Assembly: GCA_002347125.1 (NCBI GenBank)
Contig: DDXG01000139.1
Location: forward strand, 1 to 14,341
DNA: 14,341 nucleotides
Reading direction: 5' to 3'
From: Phycisphaerales bacterium UBA2266
GTDB lineage: Bacteria; Planctomycetota; Phycisphaerae; Sedimentisphaerales; Anaerobacaceae
Shown: positions 6,964 through 14,341 of the stretch, in pieces
Layout: each line of letters starts with the position of its first letter
Position numbering within the stretch: position 1 is the first letter of the stretch
Translations under genes and position numbers: made by a program
Notes under the pieces: model-generated
Database searches by the model: none
The model's input: only the letters and a program-made list of their open reading frames with translations
Told to the model about the DNA's origin: nothing

Positions 6964-7779
6964 ATGAACCGCAAATCCATGATCGTAACCCTGGGCGCAC
7001 TGGCCCTGGCCGCGGGCACGGCCGTGCCTCTGTTCGCCGCCGAACAGACCCCGCTGACCGACGTTGGGGCCATCGTCCAGAAGGCCAACCTCGCCGCCTA
7101 CTACCAGGGCGACGACGGCAAGGCTCGCGTCAAAATGACCATCACCAGCAAGGACGGCCAGGCCCGCGAGCGGGAATTCGTCATCCTCCGCAAGGACCTC
7201 GCCGACGGCGGCGACCAGAACTACTTCGTCTACTTCCACCGTCCCGCCGACGTCCGCAAGATGGTCTACATGGTCCATAAGCACGCGGCCCTGGACAAGG
7301 ACGACGACCGCTGGCTCTATCTGCCCGCCCTGTCCCTGGTCAAACGCGTCGCCGCCGGGGATAAACGCACGAGCTTCGTCGGCTCGGACTTCCTCTACGA
7401 AGACGTCTCCGGCCGCAGCCTCGACGAAGACGTCCATGAACTCATCGAGACGACCGACGCGCAGTACATCGTCAAGAACACACCCAAGCGGCCTGACACG
7501 GTGGAATTCAGCTACTTCACGGTGGCCATTGACCGGCGGAACTTCATCCCCATGAAGATGGAGTTCTTCGACAAGGCCGGCAAGCTCTACCGGACCATCG
7601 AATCGAAGAAGGTCGAAGTGATTCAGGACCTTCCCACCGTCACCAGCTCCGTCGTCTCCGACCTCAAGACCGGCGGCAAGACGGAAATGCAGTTCACCGA
7701 GGTCAAGTACAACATCAACCTGGGCGACGTCTTCCAGGAACGCTACCTCCATCGGCCCCCGCGCGAGGCCCTGCAATGA
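6964..7779 (+). CDS. Periplasmic LolA-like outer-membrane lipoprotein-sorting family protein
   Basis: A 271-residue secreted protein. A clear Sec signal peptide covers residues 1-25/26 (basic MNRKS, hydrophobic core, cleavage near LFA-AEQ). The mature part fits the LolA-like family annotated as outer-membrane lipoprotein-sorting protein: an AYYQGDDGKARVKMTITSKD strand region, VYFHRPADVRKMVYMV, DDDRWLYLPAL, then VKRVAAGDKRTSFVGSDFLYEDVSG. These families form a half-closed beta barrel that binds acyl chains. Homologues of this subgroup are often encoded beside MMPL/RND pumps and are suspected to carry a hydrophobic substrate or to act as periplasmic adaptor. It starts 21 bases after the DUF2892 gene, with AGGTG before the ATG, and its stop overlaps the next start (ATGA). 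It is not LolA proper: it is longer and there is no LolB or LolCDE nearby. Confidence 0.87.
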   Translation: MNRKSMIVTLGALALAAGTAVPLFAAEQTPLTDVGAIVQKANLAAYYQGDDGKARVKMTITSKDGQAREREFVILRKDLADGGDQNYFVYFHRPADVRKMVYMVHKHAALDKDDDRWLYLPALSLVKRVAAGDKRTSFVGSDFLYEDVSGRSLDEDVHELIETTDAQYIVKNTPKRPDTVEFSYFTVAIDRRNFIPMKMEFFDKAGKLYRTIESKKVEVIQDLPTVTSSVVSDLKTGGKTEMQFTEVKYNINLGDVFQERYLHRPPREALQ

Positions 7780-9050
7780 GATGGCCGGTCCACAGCACGG
7801 CGGTGGTGCTGATGGCGGCCGTCCTTACGACGGCCGCCGCCGAGCAGGCCCCGGACAATCCGTTCCTGGGTGATCTGCCCATCGAGATGACGGGCTTCTA
7901 CGAACTGCGCTCGGGCTATCGGCTCCGCAACGACCCCTACGAGAAGGACATGTCCATCATGGAGACCCGCTTGCAGCTTGGCCTGGACTCCTATCTCGAC
8001 TGGGGCGATCTACGGGTCAAGGGCGATGTCATCGGCGACCTCGTGGAGGAGCAGGCCGACTTCGACCTGCGCGAGGCCAACGTCTTCCTGCGTCCGGCCG
8101 ACTTCATGGACCTCAAGATCGGCCGCCAGCCGCTGACCTGGGGCACGGGTGACATGGTCTTCATCAACGATCTGTTCCCCAAGGACTGGGTGTCCTTCTT
8201 CATCGGCCGCGACGTGGAGTATCTCAAGGCCCCCTCCGACGCCGTCAAGGTCGGCTTCTTCCACGACGTGGCCAACGTCGATTTCGTCTACATTCCGCAG
8301 TTCGACCCGGACCGCGGCATCACCGGCCGCCGCCTGTCGTACTACAACCCGATGCTTGGCCGTTTCGCCGGCCAGGACGCCATCATCCACGCGAACCGCC
8401 CCAACCGCTGGGGCCGCGACGCCGAGTACGCCATGCGGGTCTACCAGACCGTCAACAACTACGAACTGGCCGTCTACGGCTATTGGGGCTACTGGAAGAG
8501 CCCCGGCGGCGTGGTTCCCCTGATGACCCAGGCCATCTACCCGGACCTGGACGTCTACGGCGCGAGCATCCGCGGCCCGGTGGCCAGGGGCATCGGCAAT
8601 GTCGAAGTCGGCTACTACGACTCCGAGGACAACCGCTCCGGCCGCACGCCCACCATCAACCACTCGGAGATGCGCTACCTCGTGGGCTACACGCAGGAGA
8701 TCGGCCGCGATCTGACGCTCGGCCTGCAATACTACGTCGAGCAGATGATGAACTACGACCGCTACCGCCGGGCCGCCCCCTTCGGCCCCACCCGCGACGA
8801 GTTCCGCCAGCTCACCAGCGTCCGCCTGACCAAGCTGCTGATGAACCAGAATCTCCGCGTCGGCGTCTTCACTTACATCGGGATGAGCGATTCGGATTGC
8901 TACATGCGGCCGAACGCCAACTACAAGATCACTGACAACCTCGCCGTCGAAATCGGCGCCAACGTCTTCTTCGGCGACCACCGAGACACCTTCTTCGGCC
9001 AATTCGAGAACAACACCAACCTCTACGCCGCCCTGCGCTACAGCTTCTAA
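7776..9050 (+). CDS. Outer-membrane beta-barrel protein (DUF1302-like)
   Basis: A 424-residue protein with a signal peptide at 1-22 (cleavage near TAAA-EQAP). The mature region alternates aromatic and polar residues as amphipathic beta strands do, for example YELRSGYRL, ELAVYGYWGYW and NVEVGYYDS. It ends in LYAALRYSF, with the C-terminal phenylalanine that marks substrates of the BAM insertion machinery. The segment LKIGRQPLTWGTGD (113-126) followed by INDLFPKDW resembles the G-R-Q-x-x-x-W-G pattern of DUF1302/alginate-export-like barrels, so I call it DUF1302-like rather than a firm member. The ATGA overlap with the LolA-like gene and its place at the end of the operon suggest it is the outer-membrane exit or acceptor of the exporter system (inference). 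A simple porin is an alternative. Confidence 0.82.
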   Translation: MRWPVHSTAVVLMAAVLTTAAAEQAPDNPFLGDLPIEMTGFYELRSGYRLRNDPYEKDMSIMETRLQLGLDSYLDWGDLRVKGDVIGDLVEEQADFDLREANVFLRPADFMDLKIGRQPLTWGTGDMVFINDLFPKDWVSFFIGRDVEYLKAPSDAVKVGFFHDVANVDFVYIPQFDPDRGITGRRLSYYNPMLGRFAGQDAIIHANRPNRWGRDAEYAMRVYQTVNNYELAVYGYWGYWKSPGGVVPLMTQAIYPDLDVYGASIRGPVARGIGNVEVGYYDSEDNRSGRTPTINHSEMRYLVGYTQEIGRDLTLGLQYYVEQMMNYDRYRRAAPFGPTRDEFRQLTSVRLTKLLMNQNLRVGVFTYIGMSDSDCYMRPNANYKITDNLAVEIGANVFFGDHRDTFFGQFENNTNLYAALRYSF

Positions 9051-9111
9051 CCCCGCGCCGCGGACCTCCCATTCGCTTCGCCCAGGACAGGGTTGCCCGT
9101 CACCAAGACCC

Positions 9112-9288
9112 GCGGCCCCCCGTGGCTGCCCGTTCTCGCCAGGGCACAACAGCAGGCATAACGCCATTGTCATTCTGAGCGAAGCGAAGAATCTCTCGCG
9201 TTCGACGCCCAGGCCCTTCGCTCCGCTCAGGATGGCACCCGAGGCAGACTCACCGCGACAACCAGGACGGGAGGCCACGGGGGGCCGC
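9112..9288. repeat. 15-bp perfect inverted repeat pair in convergent intergenic region
   Basis: GCGGCCCCCCGTGGC at 9112-9126 recurs as its exact reverse complement at 9274-9288, 147 bases apart. The right copy is also part of a short hairpin of its own (9269-9290, seven of eight base pairs around an ACGGGG loop). The pair brackets the hairpin at 9169-9236. GC-rich elements of this kind resemble dispersed intergenic repeats seen in several bacterial phyla; whether this one is dispersed in this genome cannot be seen here. Confidence 0.65.
9169..9236. repeat. Imperfect 22-bp inverted repeat (GAGCGAAGCGAAG type), possible terminator
   Basis: Left arm 9169-9190 (contains CATTCTGAGCGAAGCGAAG) and right arm 9215-9236 pair at 18 of 22 positions around a 24-base loop. 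It lies between two converging operons, where a stable hairpin read from either strand could end both transcripts. No T-run follows, so it is not a standard intrinsic terminator. The core sequence looks like a widespread short palindromic intergenic repeat, so REP-like or miniature mobile origin is an alternative. Confidence 0.6.
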
Positions 9289-9326
9289 CCCTACGATGTA
9301 ATCGGCATCCCGGCGGCAGCCCGTCA

Positions 9327-10586
9327 TCAGGGCTTGGCGGCGTTCGGGTCCGCAGCGGCCGCCGCGACAGCGTTGGCGTCGGCGGGGACAGGCTGGTTGG
9401 GCTCAGGGGTCTGCGCCGGCTCCTCATCGGGCTCGGCGGTTTCGGCCGTGGCCGCGGCCTCGGCGGGGCTGGCCAGGTCGGCGTCGTTGATGACATCGGC
9501 GGCCGGCTCGTTGGGCTCGCCCGGCTTCGGCAGGTCTTCGAGCAGCTCGTTGAGGCTCCGCGTCAGGTAACTGGCCTTGTAGCTGGGAATCTCGTACACC
9601 CAGCCTTGGTGCTGCTGGGTGAACTTGCCGGCGTTGTCGCGGGCCAGGAGCTTGGCCTCCTTCTCCTTCATCTGCTCATCGGACTCGGTCCGGGCGTCCG
9701 TGGGGACCTCGCCGGTGTACGTGGCGGTGCACGAGGCGTAGGTCTTGTCCCCCTTCTTGGCGAGCTTGAGGTTGTAGACGGTCTGGTTCTTGAGGCGGCA
9801 GGTGTACACGCGATCGAACGTGAAGCCGCCGTCGTTCTTGGCGACATCGTCGAAGCGCAGGCTCGTCATGGCGTTGAACGTGCTTTCGGCGTCGGAGGCC
9901 TTGAGCTTCTTGCCCTCGGGCGTGCTCGATAGAACGATGGCGTCGCTGTTGGGGTCGGCCCGCTGGAGCGTGTACGAGGCGGCGTTCGCGTCGGTGACCG
10001 TGACGGCCGCGATGTCCTTGCGGTCGAAGGAGGTGATCTCCTTGTCGAGGTACTGGCCGGCGTCGGTGCTGATCCACGGGATGTCGGTGGCGATGTAGAC
10101 GTCGTTGGATGCCTGTGCGTCGGCCGCCAGCAGCCGGACGTAGCTGCCGTCGCCCTTTTCCAGGTTCTTGCCGATGATCAGGCCCGTAAGGATCGGCTCG
10201 TTGGGCTCGGCCTTGAGAAACTTGACGACGGTGCGGGCCTTGTCCTCGGTAACTTCAAGGTCGGCGAAGTGGTCCGGATTGCTGGCGAACAGACCGGTCG
10301 TGCGGACCTTGAGGCAGTTGCTCAGCAGGTCGTTGATGGCGCTCAGCCGGGCCGGGTAGTTGTCCTTCTCCGCGACGACGAAACCGCGGCCCGCGCGCCG
10401 CAGCGTGGTGACTTCATCACCCGCGCCCAGGACAATCGTCCCGATGGCGGCGGGATCCAGCCCCTGGATGAGGTCGCCCTCCACCGCCGCGGCGGACGGC
10501 TTGCCGGCCCGTTTCGACAATGAGACCGCCAGGGCGACCGTGATGACTGCGACCATTGCCAGTATCGCGAGATTCCTGTTGTTCAT
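9327..10586 (-). CDS. DUF4340 protein, membrane-anchored partner of the Gld-like ABC system
   Basis: A protein of 419 residues and the last gene of the ABC operon. One N-terminal helix (about 7-23) with few flanking charges anchors a periplasmic body. The body (about 37-350) contains the repeated alpha/beta segments of DUF4340, for example IGTIVLGAGDEVTTLRRAGRGFVV, DHFADLEVTEDKARTVVKFL, and VYIATDIPWISTDAGQYLDKEITSFDRKDI. Residues 352-419 form a low-complexity tail rich in Ala, Pro, Glu and Asn (GEPNEPA, PEPNQPVPADANA) that is probably disordered. DUF4340 proteins are regularly found after GldG-like genes; their function is unknown. ATG 10586 has AGGAG nine bases upstream. A 14-bp tandem repeat lies in the 53-base gap to the preceding gene. 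Confidence 0.86.
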   Translation of the reverse strand: MNNRNLAILAMVAVITVALAVSLSKRAGKPSAAAVEGDLIQGLDPAAIGTIVLGAGDEVTTLRRAGRGFVVAEKDNYPARLSAINDLLSNCLKVRTTGLFASNPDHFADLEVTEDKARTVVKFLKAEPNEPILTGLIIGKNLEKGDGSYVRLLAADAQASNDVYIATDIPWISTDAGQYLDKEITSFDRKDIAAVTVTDANAASYTLQRADPNSDAIVLSSTPEGKKLKASDAESTFNAMTSLRFDDVAKNDGGFTFDRVYTCRLKNQTVYNLKLAKKGDKTYASCTATYTGEVPTDARTESDEQMKEKEAKLLARDNAGKFTQQHQGWVYEIPSYKASYLTRSLNELLEDLPKPGEPNEPAADVINDADLASPAEAAATAETAEPDEEPAQTPEPNQPVPADANAVAAAAADPNAAKP

Positions 10587-10599
10587 GGGACCAACTCCT

Positions 10600-10632
10600 G
10601 TGAGTCATACGTCGTGAGTCATACGTCGTGAG
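10600..10632. repeat. 14-bp tandem repeat between gldG-like and DUF4340 genes
   Basis: GTGAGTCATACGTC occurs twice without a mismatch (10600-10613 and 10614-10627), followed by a five-base start of a third copy (GTGAG). It falls in the only sizeable gap between the last two genes of the operon and ends just before the ribosome-binding site of the DUF4340 gene on the minus strand. Its copy number would change the spacing and leader of that gene. Confidence 0.8.
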
Positions 10633-10639
10633 CCGTCAA

Positions 10640-12628
10640 CTAAGCATCGGAGGCGTGGCTGATGTAGTGGCGTTTGCGGATGCTCCGGTGCACCTCCATC
10701 CCCACGGCAACGACCAGGACAACCCCTGGAATCAGCAGCATGTTGAGGTTGCGCAGCTTGTTGCCCAGGGCCTCGATGCTCTCGCGGCGCTGGAGCTTGA
10801 CGAGGTTCAGTTGCCGCTGGGCCTCGCGCTTCTTGGTCTCGAGGTCACGCTGCTGTTCGAGGATGCTGCTGCCGACGAGTTCGGCCTGGTCTTCCTTGGC
10901 GGTGGAGAGGATCTCCTGGATCTTCTGGCTGAAGCCCTCGATCTCGATGTTCAGACGGGCGACTTCCTCGGCCGTCTCGGCCTCGGCGCGGCGCTCGATC
11001 TCGTCGACGACCGTGAAGGGCCGCCGAAAATTGCCGCGGGAGCGGATGCTGATCAGATCGCTGGAGCCGCCAAGGTCCTCGAGGGTGTTCATGACCAGGG
11101 CGCTGTTGTCGGCGACGATCATCTTGCCGAATAACGAGTCCTGATAGGCGATGTTGTCGGTCATAAAATCGACGTCGGAGAAGACGATCACGGCGCAGTC
11201 CTTTTCGGCCCTGGCAGACCCGGTGATCTTCCGGGCGATCTTCTGCGGTTCATTCGGGTCCGGGCTGTTGGGATCATCCTGCTCGACCGTGATGCCGTCC
11301 GGGAAGCTGCTCACGAGCTTGCCGGTGACGAGGTAGCCCATGTGGACCGGCTTGTTGCCGTCGAAGAACTTCTCCATCAGCTTGGGCGGATTGGGAAAGG
11401 CCAGTTCCCACGGGCCGCTGGTCATCCAACTGTTGCCCTTGGCCGTGGTCGACAACAGGGGGGTGCGGGTCGCGGCCTTCTGGGGGGCGGGCTTGTTCGG
11501 GTCGGAGGCCGGGTCTTCATACTCCTGGAGAACGCCCGCAAAGAGGACCCGGACCTGATTGAGCCGGGAGGTGATGGCCGCTTCTTTGCTGAAGCAGTCC
11601 GGGGCCGTCAGGCCGAGGTAGCCGATGATCGGCTCCGGCCGCTGGTCCCGGCTGACGGACGCGCGAATGGCCAGTGACCGGTCGCCCGCGAAGGTATTGG
11701 CAGGCAATTCCAGCCCCCACGTCCGGGTCAGCCGGTTCAACTCGGAACCCTGCTCCTGGGGCATCTGCATCTGCATGCCCATCTGCGGCGGACGATCCAG
11801 CATACAGTGCGGATCCACGCAGATGATAGTCGGCCCGCCCTTGAGGATGAACTGGTCGATGGCGAAGAGCGTCTGATCGGAGAGATTCTTGGGGTGAATC
11901 ACCATCAGAATATCGACGTCATTGATGTCATGGACATCGGACGGGATCGAGACGACCTCAAACTGCTGGCGAAGCTGCGCGATGATCGTCCAGGGGCCCT
12001 GTGGCTCCTGGCCGCGGGCCCGCATCATCTGGGCCATGTAGCCGCTCATGTCGTCGCCCATGACCGGCAGCGAACTGAGCACCCCGACCTTGTTCTTCTC
12101 CCGGGTGATGGCGCTGTCGATCAGATAGCTGATGTCGTATTCGACGAACTGCTGGCGGTCGGGCGAGAAGAAGGTGATCGTCTTCTCCACGCCGAACGGC
12201 GTCTGCAGGACCAGGCCGAAGAAGAAGTTCTCCTCCTCGGTGATGGCGAACCGCTGCAGCCCGTACCGCAGGGCCTCGACCTCGTCCTGCGAGAAGGGAC
12301 GAGGGTCGATGACCTCGAGCTTGATCCGGCCGCTGCTGTGGGCCACGTACTCCTCCAGCAGCGAACGCACGAAGTCGAAGTAGTTGTTGAAGAAGCGGAT
12401 CTGGTCCGGGCCCTTGAAGGCGGCCGTCTTGGCGTAGTACAGCTTCAGCGTCAGCGGCTGATGAAGCCTCGCCAGGATGGCCTTGGAGCCGTCGGAGAGC
12501 GTGTAGATCTTCTGATCGGTGATGTCCACCTTCACCGACTTGCCGACGTTCTGCAGGATGTTGATGGCGCCAAATGCAATGACCATCACGGCAATGGCGG
12601 CGACGATGGCTCGTATCGTTCGGTTCAT
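10640..12628 (-). CDS. GldG-like ABC transporter auxiliary protein
   Basis: A 662-residue protein of the GldG / ABC-type uncharacterised transport family. A transmembrane helix lies at about 7-26, then the family hallmark start KVDITDQKIYTLSDGSKAIL (33-52) and the segment LTLKLYYA. The periplasmic body follows, with VIDPRPFSQDEVEALRYGL, EYDISYLIDSAITR and a glutamine-amidotransferase-like fold around FILKGGPTIICVDPHC (259-275). A long coiled coil spans about 540-630, and a C-terminal helix (about 629-645) with a basic tail returns to the cytoplasm. Oddities are a Met/Gln patch (MGMQMQMPQEQ, 283-293) and two acidic proline inserts, DPASDPNKPAPQ (372-383) and DDPNSPDPNEPQ (451-462). The ATG at 12628 overlaps the permease stop (TAATG) and has AAAGGAAGG upstream, indicating coupled translation. 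Transport substrate is unknown; it is presumed to act with the ABC-2 permease. Confidence 0.9.
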   Translation of the reverse strand: MNRTIRAIVAAIAVMVIAFGAINILQNVGKSVKVDITDQKIYTLSDGSKAILARLHQPLTLKLYYAKTAAFKGPDQIRFFNNYFDFVRSLLEEYVAHSSGRIKLEVIDPRPFSQDEVEALRYGLQRFAITEEENFFFGLVLQTPFGVEKTITFFSPDRQQFVEYDISYLIDSAITREKNKVGVLSSLPVMGDDMSGYMAQMMRARGQEPQGPWTIIAQLRQQFEVVSIPSDVHDINDVDILMVIHPKNLSDQTLFAIDQFILKGGPTIICVDPHCMLDRPPQMGMQMQMPQEQGSELNRLTRTWGLELPANTFAGDRSLAIRASVSRDQRPEPIIGYLGLTAPDCFSKEAAITSRLNQVRVLFAGVLQEYEDPASDPNKPAPQKAATRTPLLSTTAKGNSWMTSGPWELAFPNPPKLMEKFFDGNKPVHMGYLVTGKLVSSFPDGITVEQDDPNSPDPNEPQKIARKITGSARAEKDCAVIVFSDVDFMTDNIAYQDSLFGKMIVADNSALVMNTLEDLGGSSDLISIRSRGNFRRPFTVVDEIERRAEAETAEEVARLNIEIEGFSQKIQEILSTAKEDQAELVGSSILEQQRDLETKKREAQRQLNLVKLQRRESIEALGNKLRNLNMLLIPGVVLVVAVGMEVHRSIRKRHYISHASDA

Positions 12629-13359
12629 TAGCCGGCCTTCCTTTCATCCAGGATGATTCCACAGGCGGTGATCCAGCCAACAATCAATAGCACGAAATAG
12701 GACAGGTCCCGCAGTTCCAGAACGCCCCGCTGGATCGAGTCAAAGTGCGTCTGGAAGCTCATGGATTCGACCGCGTTGACCAGTCCGGTCGGCAGGAACG
12801 TCGAGAGGTAATCCAGGGTCGTGGGCATCCCGGCGAACACGAGGATCGCACAGGCGACCACCGACAGGACGAAGGCGATGACCTGGTTCTTGCTCAGGGC
12901 CGAAAAGAAGCAGCCGATGGCCAGGAATCCGCCCGCCATCAGGATGCTGCCGATATAGCCCGTTACAATCAGCCCCATGTCGGGCTCGCCAAGATAGCAG
13001 ACCGTGATAACCAGCGGGAAGGTCAGGGCCAGGGCGATGGTCAGAAACAGCCAGGCGGCCAGGAACTTGCCCAGGACGGCCTGCGTGATCGTCACCGGCA
13101 GCGTGCAGAGCAGTTCAATGGTGCCGCTCTTGCGCTCCTCGGCCCAGAGCCGCATGGCCGTCGAGGGAACCATGAACACGAACAGCAGCGGCAGGTTCTG
13201 GAAGAACGGCCGCAGGTCCGCCTGACGCATCTCGAAAAAGCCCTGCTTGAACGTCAGATACCCGGCGAAGAAAAGGAAGATGACCAGAAACACATACGCC
13301 AGCGGAGTCGTGAAGTAGCTCTTCAACTCCCTTTTGAATACCGCCTTGAAACTGTTCAT
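12628..13359 (-). CDS. ABC-2 type permease, GldF-like
   Basis: A 243-residue integral membrane protein with six predicted helices (about 20-37, 54-68, 94-120, 130-152, 158-177, 219-236). The cytoplasmic coupling segment WAEERKSGTIELLCTLPVT (72-90) is characteristic of ABC-2 permeases of the Nos/Gld type, and the N-terminus MNSFKAVFKRELKSYFTTPLA fits the same group. It forms the membrane channel for the ATPase encoded 89 bases upstream, probably as a dimer. AAGGAG lies seven bases before ATG 13359. GldF in Bacteroidetes is tied to gliding motility, but the family is far wider, so no motility role is implied here. Confidence 0.9.
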   Translation of the reverse strand: MNSFKAVFKRELKSYFTTPLAYVFLVIFLFFAGYLTFKQGFFEMRQADLRPFFQNLPLLFVFMVPSTAMRLWAEERKSGTIELLCTLPVTITQAVLGKFLAAWLFLTIALALTFPLVITVCYLGEPDMGLIVTGYIGSILMAGGFLAIGCFFSALSKNQVIAFVLSVVACAILVFAGMPTTLDYLSTFLPTGLVNAVESMSFQTHFDSIQRGVLELRDLSYFVLLIVGWITACGIILDERKAG

Positions 13360-13448
13360 GCTTAAACTCCTTACTTGTCTTACCGCTCAATCCGTCCGGA
13401 ACCCCTCAATCGGAGCCCTCGGCCGCCTCAGCGTGCTCCACCGCCGAT

Positions 13449-14168
<720 letters not shown>

Positions 14169-14241
14169 GTCGGTCTCCAGAAAAAGTGTTCCTTCTTGTC
14201 ATTCGCAAGGGCGGCTGGCGCCCAAAAAGTGTGAGTTGCGG

Positions 14242-14269
14242 ATTCTAGCCAAAAACACACGGCTGTCAA
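14242..14269 (-). promoter_or_regulatory. Sigma70-like promoter of the Gld-like ABC operon
   Basis: On the minus strand a perfect -35 TTGACA (14269-14264) and a -10 TAGAAT (14247-14242, five of six) are separated by 16 bases. Transcription would start near 14235, leaving a leader of about 65 bases before the ATPase ATG. The surrounding sequence is more AT-rich than the coding DNA, as expected of a promoter. Confidence 0.7.
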
Positions 14270-14341
14270 TACCCCAGGAGGCAGTTTTTTGTTCGCCAAA
14301 CCCCCGCCCCACAACCCACGGCCCACAGTCAACCCTAGAGC

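Noticed and set aside
10600..10632. CRISPR-like repeat
   Set aside because: The 14-bp units are directly adjacent, with no spacers and no cas genes nearby; it is a simple tandem duplication.
11807..12631. Plus-strand 274-residue frame opposite the GldG-like gene
   Set aside because: Antisense to a conserved GldG-like sequence and lacking a ribosome-binding site or domain.
14283..14291. Intrinsic terminator suggested by the run of T near the right edge
   Set aside because: No stable GC-rich stem precedes the T-run; only a weak CTG/CAG pairing could be formed.
14327..14332. Second -35-like TTGACT on the minus strand upstream of the ABC operon
   Set aside because: No acceptable -10 lies 15-19 bases downstream, whereas the TTGACA/TAGAAT pair is close to consensus.

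Overview
The window looks like a chromosomal piece of a GC-rich Planctomycetota bacterium, most likely a Phycisphaerae/Sedimentisphaerales-type lineage. This rests on several traits: two-membrane envelope proteins, an excisionase-type helix-turn-helix fused to a receiver domain, a Gld-like ABC cluster, and many acidic Asp/Glu-Pro-Asn-x-Pro tracts in exported protein segments. The placement is inference from style; there is no rRNA or other marker gene here. I see no tRNA, rRNA, CRISPR array, transposase or phage gene.

Layout. (1) Bases 1-2562, minus strand: a signalling pair. A DNA-binding protein with an excisionase-like HTH followed by a receiver domain is encoded first. Downstream of it lies a large HDOD-GAF-histidine kinase that runs off the left edge of the window before its ATPase domain. 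(2) Bases 2563-3036: a 474-base divergent intergenic region with candidate promoters for both directions and two palindromes stacked over the rightward promoter. (3) Bases 3037-9050, plus strand: six tightly packed genes, arsR-type repressor, DUF302 membrane-anchored protein, MMPL/RND exporter, DUF2892 small membrane protein, LolA-like periplasmic protein, and outer-membrane beta-barrel. (4) Bases 9051-9326: a convergent intergenic region with nested inverted repeats. (5) Bases 9327-14168, minus strand: a four-gene Gld-like ABC operon (ATPase, ABC-2 permease, GldG-like auxiliary protein, DUF4340 protein), preceded by a strong sigma70-like promoter.

How the parts may work together. The plus-strand cluster contains a component for each layer of a two-membrane envelope: an inner-membrane proton-driven pump, a periplasmic lipid/lipoprotein-binding fold and an outer-membrane barrel. 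It is headed by a thiol-rich ArsR-family regulator and accompanied by DUF302 and DUF2892, families often found near sulfur, persulfide or metalloid genes. My reading is a redox-, sulfur- or metalloid-responsive trans-envelope exporter of a hydrophobic substrate. This is the most interesting hypothesis in the window; the substrate and inducer are unknown. The minus-strand ABC cluster resembles the GldA/GldF/GldG system of Bacteroidetes but carries a DUF4340 partner and planctomycete-style low-complexity tails. Its substrate is also unknown.
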